This document shows positions 62,229 to 64,000 of a stretch of 64,000 bases of DNA, one piece after another. Origin of the DNA: an uncultured Lachnospiraceae bacterium (GTDB lineage Bacteria; Bacillota; Clostridia; Lachnospirales; Lachnospiraceae); assembly GCA_910587715.1 (NCBI GenBank), contig CAJUMV010000014.1, positions 19,931 to 83,930 of the forward strand, written 5' to 3'. How positions within the stretch are numbered: the stretch's first letter is position 1; each line of letters opens with the position of its first letter. The notes under the pieces were generated by a model, which was given only the letters and a program-made list of their open reading frames with translations, did no database searches and was not told the DNA's origin. The translations under genes and the position numbers were made by a program.

Positions 62229-63809
62229 ATGAACAATTCAACGCTATTTTCTCACAGCGAGAACAATCATTATTTTTTAGGGTATAAAAATCTAATCCAT
62301 CTTGATATAACGGAAACCGAGTATTATAATGCCGTCAGAGAGGCGTGTTATGGCAATATATCTAAGGAAGGAAGAATTATTATCCACGAGTATGCTCACT
62401 GGATTCAGTCTGTCGGGACGCCATATGGTTTTTTCTTAGAGTTAATGCGCCATTATGAGAATGAACTGCTAAAGCAGCTTGAAAAACTGATTGCAGACCG
62501 TCTGTATAAAGAAAATCAAATAAAGATATCACCGCCATTTAAAAAATACATAGAAGACAAGTTATTTTATACTATTCAGGATGAAGCGCTATGGGATTTG
62601 TTTGATCAGTGGCTTGATTTGTATTTTTTAACAATCGTGACCGACGAAAGGAGAGACTCCTACTACGAAAAAATAAAAAAATATCAGAATTTCTTTTCGT
62701 CCTATTCGGCATGCAAGCATACACAGGATATTGAGAATTATCTTTTTCTTCCGCGTTTATTTAGCAGGGCAGACCATTTTCTGGACTGTAGACTGTCTGA
62801 GTTTATAGGCCGTAAGATACCGTCCGTAAATATGAACCTCGGGGACTTATATTCAAGGAGAAACTTGAAAGCTGCTACAGCATCCGGTTTAAATGGGATG
62901 TCATTACAGATTACACATCACAGTTTGTGGGAGAGTTATGCAACTGTGGTTGAATATGTAGATGTACCTGGGGAATTTGTTTTTCCGTCCCAATTTGATG
63001 CCGCGGGTGGTCATCGGGCGTGGAATGAATATTATGACCCTCTGCGTTATCTGGAACTATACCTGGTGTCATCTAAATTTGACAAGCAACTTTTCCTAAA
63101 GTCATGTATCTGCGTTTTTGATATTGTATTCTCACCGCCAATTCTTCCACAATGTATACTGCTTCGGGAAGATAAAATTTCGATGTTTGATTTTGACATT
63201 GTTTCCCGATTTTATGCAGTCGCTGAGGCAGCAAGATATGTGGGCAATATCAGCGATTATCCGTCTATTGGAGAATACAGCACTGCAATATGCCGGGCTT
63301 TGAACTGGTATACACCTGACGAAGTTTTTCTGCAGCTTCGTAGATGCTGGGATTCCTTAAATGTGATTCCCGCAGGCAAAATGTTTCAATACTTTATCAC
63401 CATGCGGATGACCGGAGAATATCTTCCGCTTAACCGTATGCGCTTTTTGTGTGAAGTCAGGGAGAGCAATGCCAACCCTTGCTTTTTAAAGCTGAAGGAT
63501 ACTATGATTACAAATACCACTTTGTCTTACGGTCTGTTACTGGACACGCAGATAGAACTGATCAGAATCAGCACCATGCTTCAGATGGACGTTCTGTCTC
63601 CTGAACCTATGGAATATGATTATAAGTATTATCAAGAACAACTCCTGCGGGAAATGGTTGAAAAGCTTTGGGAACAGGATGACAAGGTCATTACTCTTAC
63701 GGTTCCAGAGACATGCGCCTGCCTAGGCCAAATTGAATCTTTCCTGCATTCATGGATTGATAATAATCATATTGATGTTCAGTTAAATTTAGAAGGAACA
63801 ATCAAGTAG
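62229..63809 (+). CDS. HEXXH putative metallopeptidase, partner of Trypco2 protein
   Basis: A 526-residue cytoplasmic protein with no signal peptide and no family I can name. Residues 50-60 read I-I-I-H-E-Y-A-H-W-I-Q, a zinc peptidase HEXXH helix (His53, Glu54, His57). Further on, L-W-E-S-Y-A-T-V-V-E-Y (Glu235 or Glu242) is placed like the third-ligand helix of gluzincin enzymes. The rest is mainly helical and rich in aromatic residues. It probably forms an operon with the Trypco2 gene, as a protease effector with an adaptor. Codon use is more AT-rich than in the housekeeping genes, pointing to acquisition. Ribosome site AGGAAAG is moderate. Confidence 0.7.
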   Translation: MNNSTLFSHSENNHYFLGYKNLIHLDITETEYYNAVREACYGNISKEGRIIIHEYAHWIQSVGTPYGFFLELMRHYENELLKQLEKLIADRLYKENQIKISPPFKKYIEDKLFYTIQDEALWDLFDQWLDLYFLTIVTDERRDSYYEKIKKYQNFFSSYSACKHTQDIENYLFLPRLFSRADHFLDCRLSEFIGRKIPSVNMNLGDLYSRRNLKAATASGLNGMSLQITHHSLWESYATVVEYVDVPGEFVFPSQFDAAGGHRAWNEYYDPLRYLELYLVSSKFDKQLFLKSCICVFDIVFSPPILPQCILLREDKISMFDFDIVSRFYAVAEAARYVGNISDYPSIGEYSTAICRALNWYTPDEVFLQLRRCWDSLNVIPAGKMFQYFITMRMTGEYLPLNRMRFLCEVRESNANPCFLKLKDTMITNTTLSYGLLLDTQIELIRISTMLQMDVLSPEPMEYDYKYYQEQLLREMVEKLWEQDDKVITLTVPETCACLGQIESFLHSWIDNNHIDVQLNLEGTIK

Positions 63810-63904
63810 GGCGACTAATTCTCTTCTCTCATAATTTGCATTATTATAAAGATAACTCTGAATCAAGATATCGTATGGAACACAAAAATTCCGTTAAAAC
63901 TCAA

Positions 63905-63929
63905 AAAGGAGGCTGTCATAGTCTCCTTT
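63905..63929 (-). terminator. Hairpin terminator, facing a gene beyond the right edge
   Basis: Stem AAAGGAGACT/AGCCTCCTTT (one G-T pair) with T-rich sequence (TTTTTGAGTTTT) on the minus strand. It would end a minus-strand gene lying to the right of the window and may also stop read-through from the metallopeptidase gene. The remaining bases to 64000 hold no recognised gene. Confidence 0.6.
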
Positions 63930-64000
63930 CATGATTAAAAATCTCATAGGCATTTGCGAAACGCCTCAATCTGCATAAATACGGCATTTTTTGTTTCAAA

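Noticed and set aside
1..64000. tRNA, rRNA, riboswitch and CRISPR signals
   Set aside because: Read for clover-leaf ends, rRNA-like blocks, known riboswitch cores and regularly spaced repeats; none was convincing by eye.

Overview
The window looks like chromosome of an anaerobic Firmicute of class Clostridia, most likely family Lachnospiraceae. Three things point there. The block ireB-ruvX-DUF1292-rnj-ylbF-mltG-yrrM is in Gram-positive order. The hrcA-grpE-dnaK-dnaJ heat-shock operon sits behind a perfect CIRCE operator. Several families typical of that group also occur: DUF6465, DUF4474, an Amt-PII fusion, and long secreted Ig-like proteins with acidic linkers. Genus cannot be read from the sequence. 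No rRNA, tRNA or CRISPR array was found.

Region 1, about 1-14.4 kb, is housekeeping on the minus strand: the ireB to yrrM block, mtaB, an HPr-like gene (plus strand), the sulfur-transfer pair nifS-thiI, rRNA and ribosomal-protein methyltransferases (rsmE, prmA), a VanZ-like protein, the telA-xpaC pair and a DUF3048 lipoprotein.

Region 2, about 14.5-30.6 kb, is a secreted-protein island on the minus strand. It holds a roughly 1820-residue transglutaminase-thioredoxin-Ig protein, a HEPN-MNT toxin-antitoxin pair next to a nuclease/transposase remnant, and two very large subtilisin-like (S8) proteases with Ig-like repeats. In front of the first protease, in the same operon, is a small lipoprotein that appears to be a free-standing copy of the S8 propeptide. 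The candidate promoter of that operon carries a run of ten C, so it may be phase variable.

Region 3, about 30.7-60.3 kb, returns to core metabolism. It holds the heat-shock operon, a Lys-rich DUF6465 protein, uppP, a patatin-like lipase, an aminotransferase, GH36 alpha-galactosidase, glycerol kinase and a PfkB sugar kinase. A short plus-strand set follows (AEC transporter, DUF4474 protein, metallophosphoesterase). Next comes a galactoside-use cluster: an AraC regulator, a solute-binding lipoprotein, two permeases, GH2 beta-galactosidase and pyruvate kinase. It is followed by an ammonium transporter fused to a P-II sensor, an EamA transporter and a GNAT acetyltransferase.

Region 4, about 60.5-64 kb, is on the plus strand. 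After a cyclophilin gene the DNA becomes AT-rich and gene-poor. Then comes a two-gene cassette with its own promoter: a small protein matching the Trypco2 (trypsin-co-occurring domain 2) pattern, and a 526-residue protein with an HEXXH metallopeptidase motif. This cassette is the best candidate in the window for an undescribed conflict or defence-type system. The propeptide lipoprotein with its S8 protease is the second-best.
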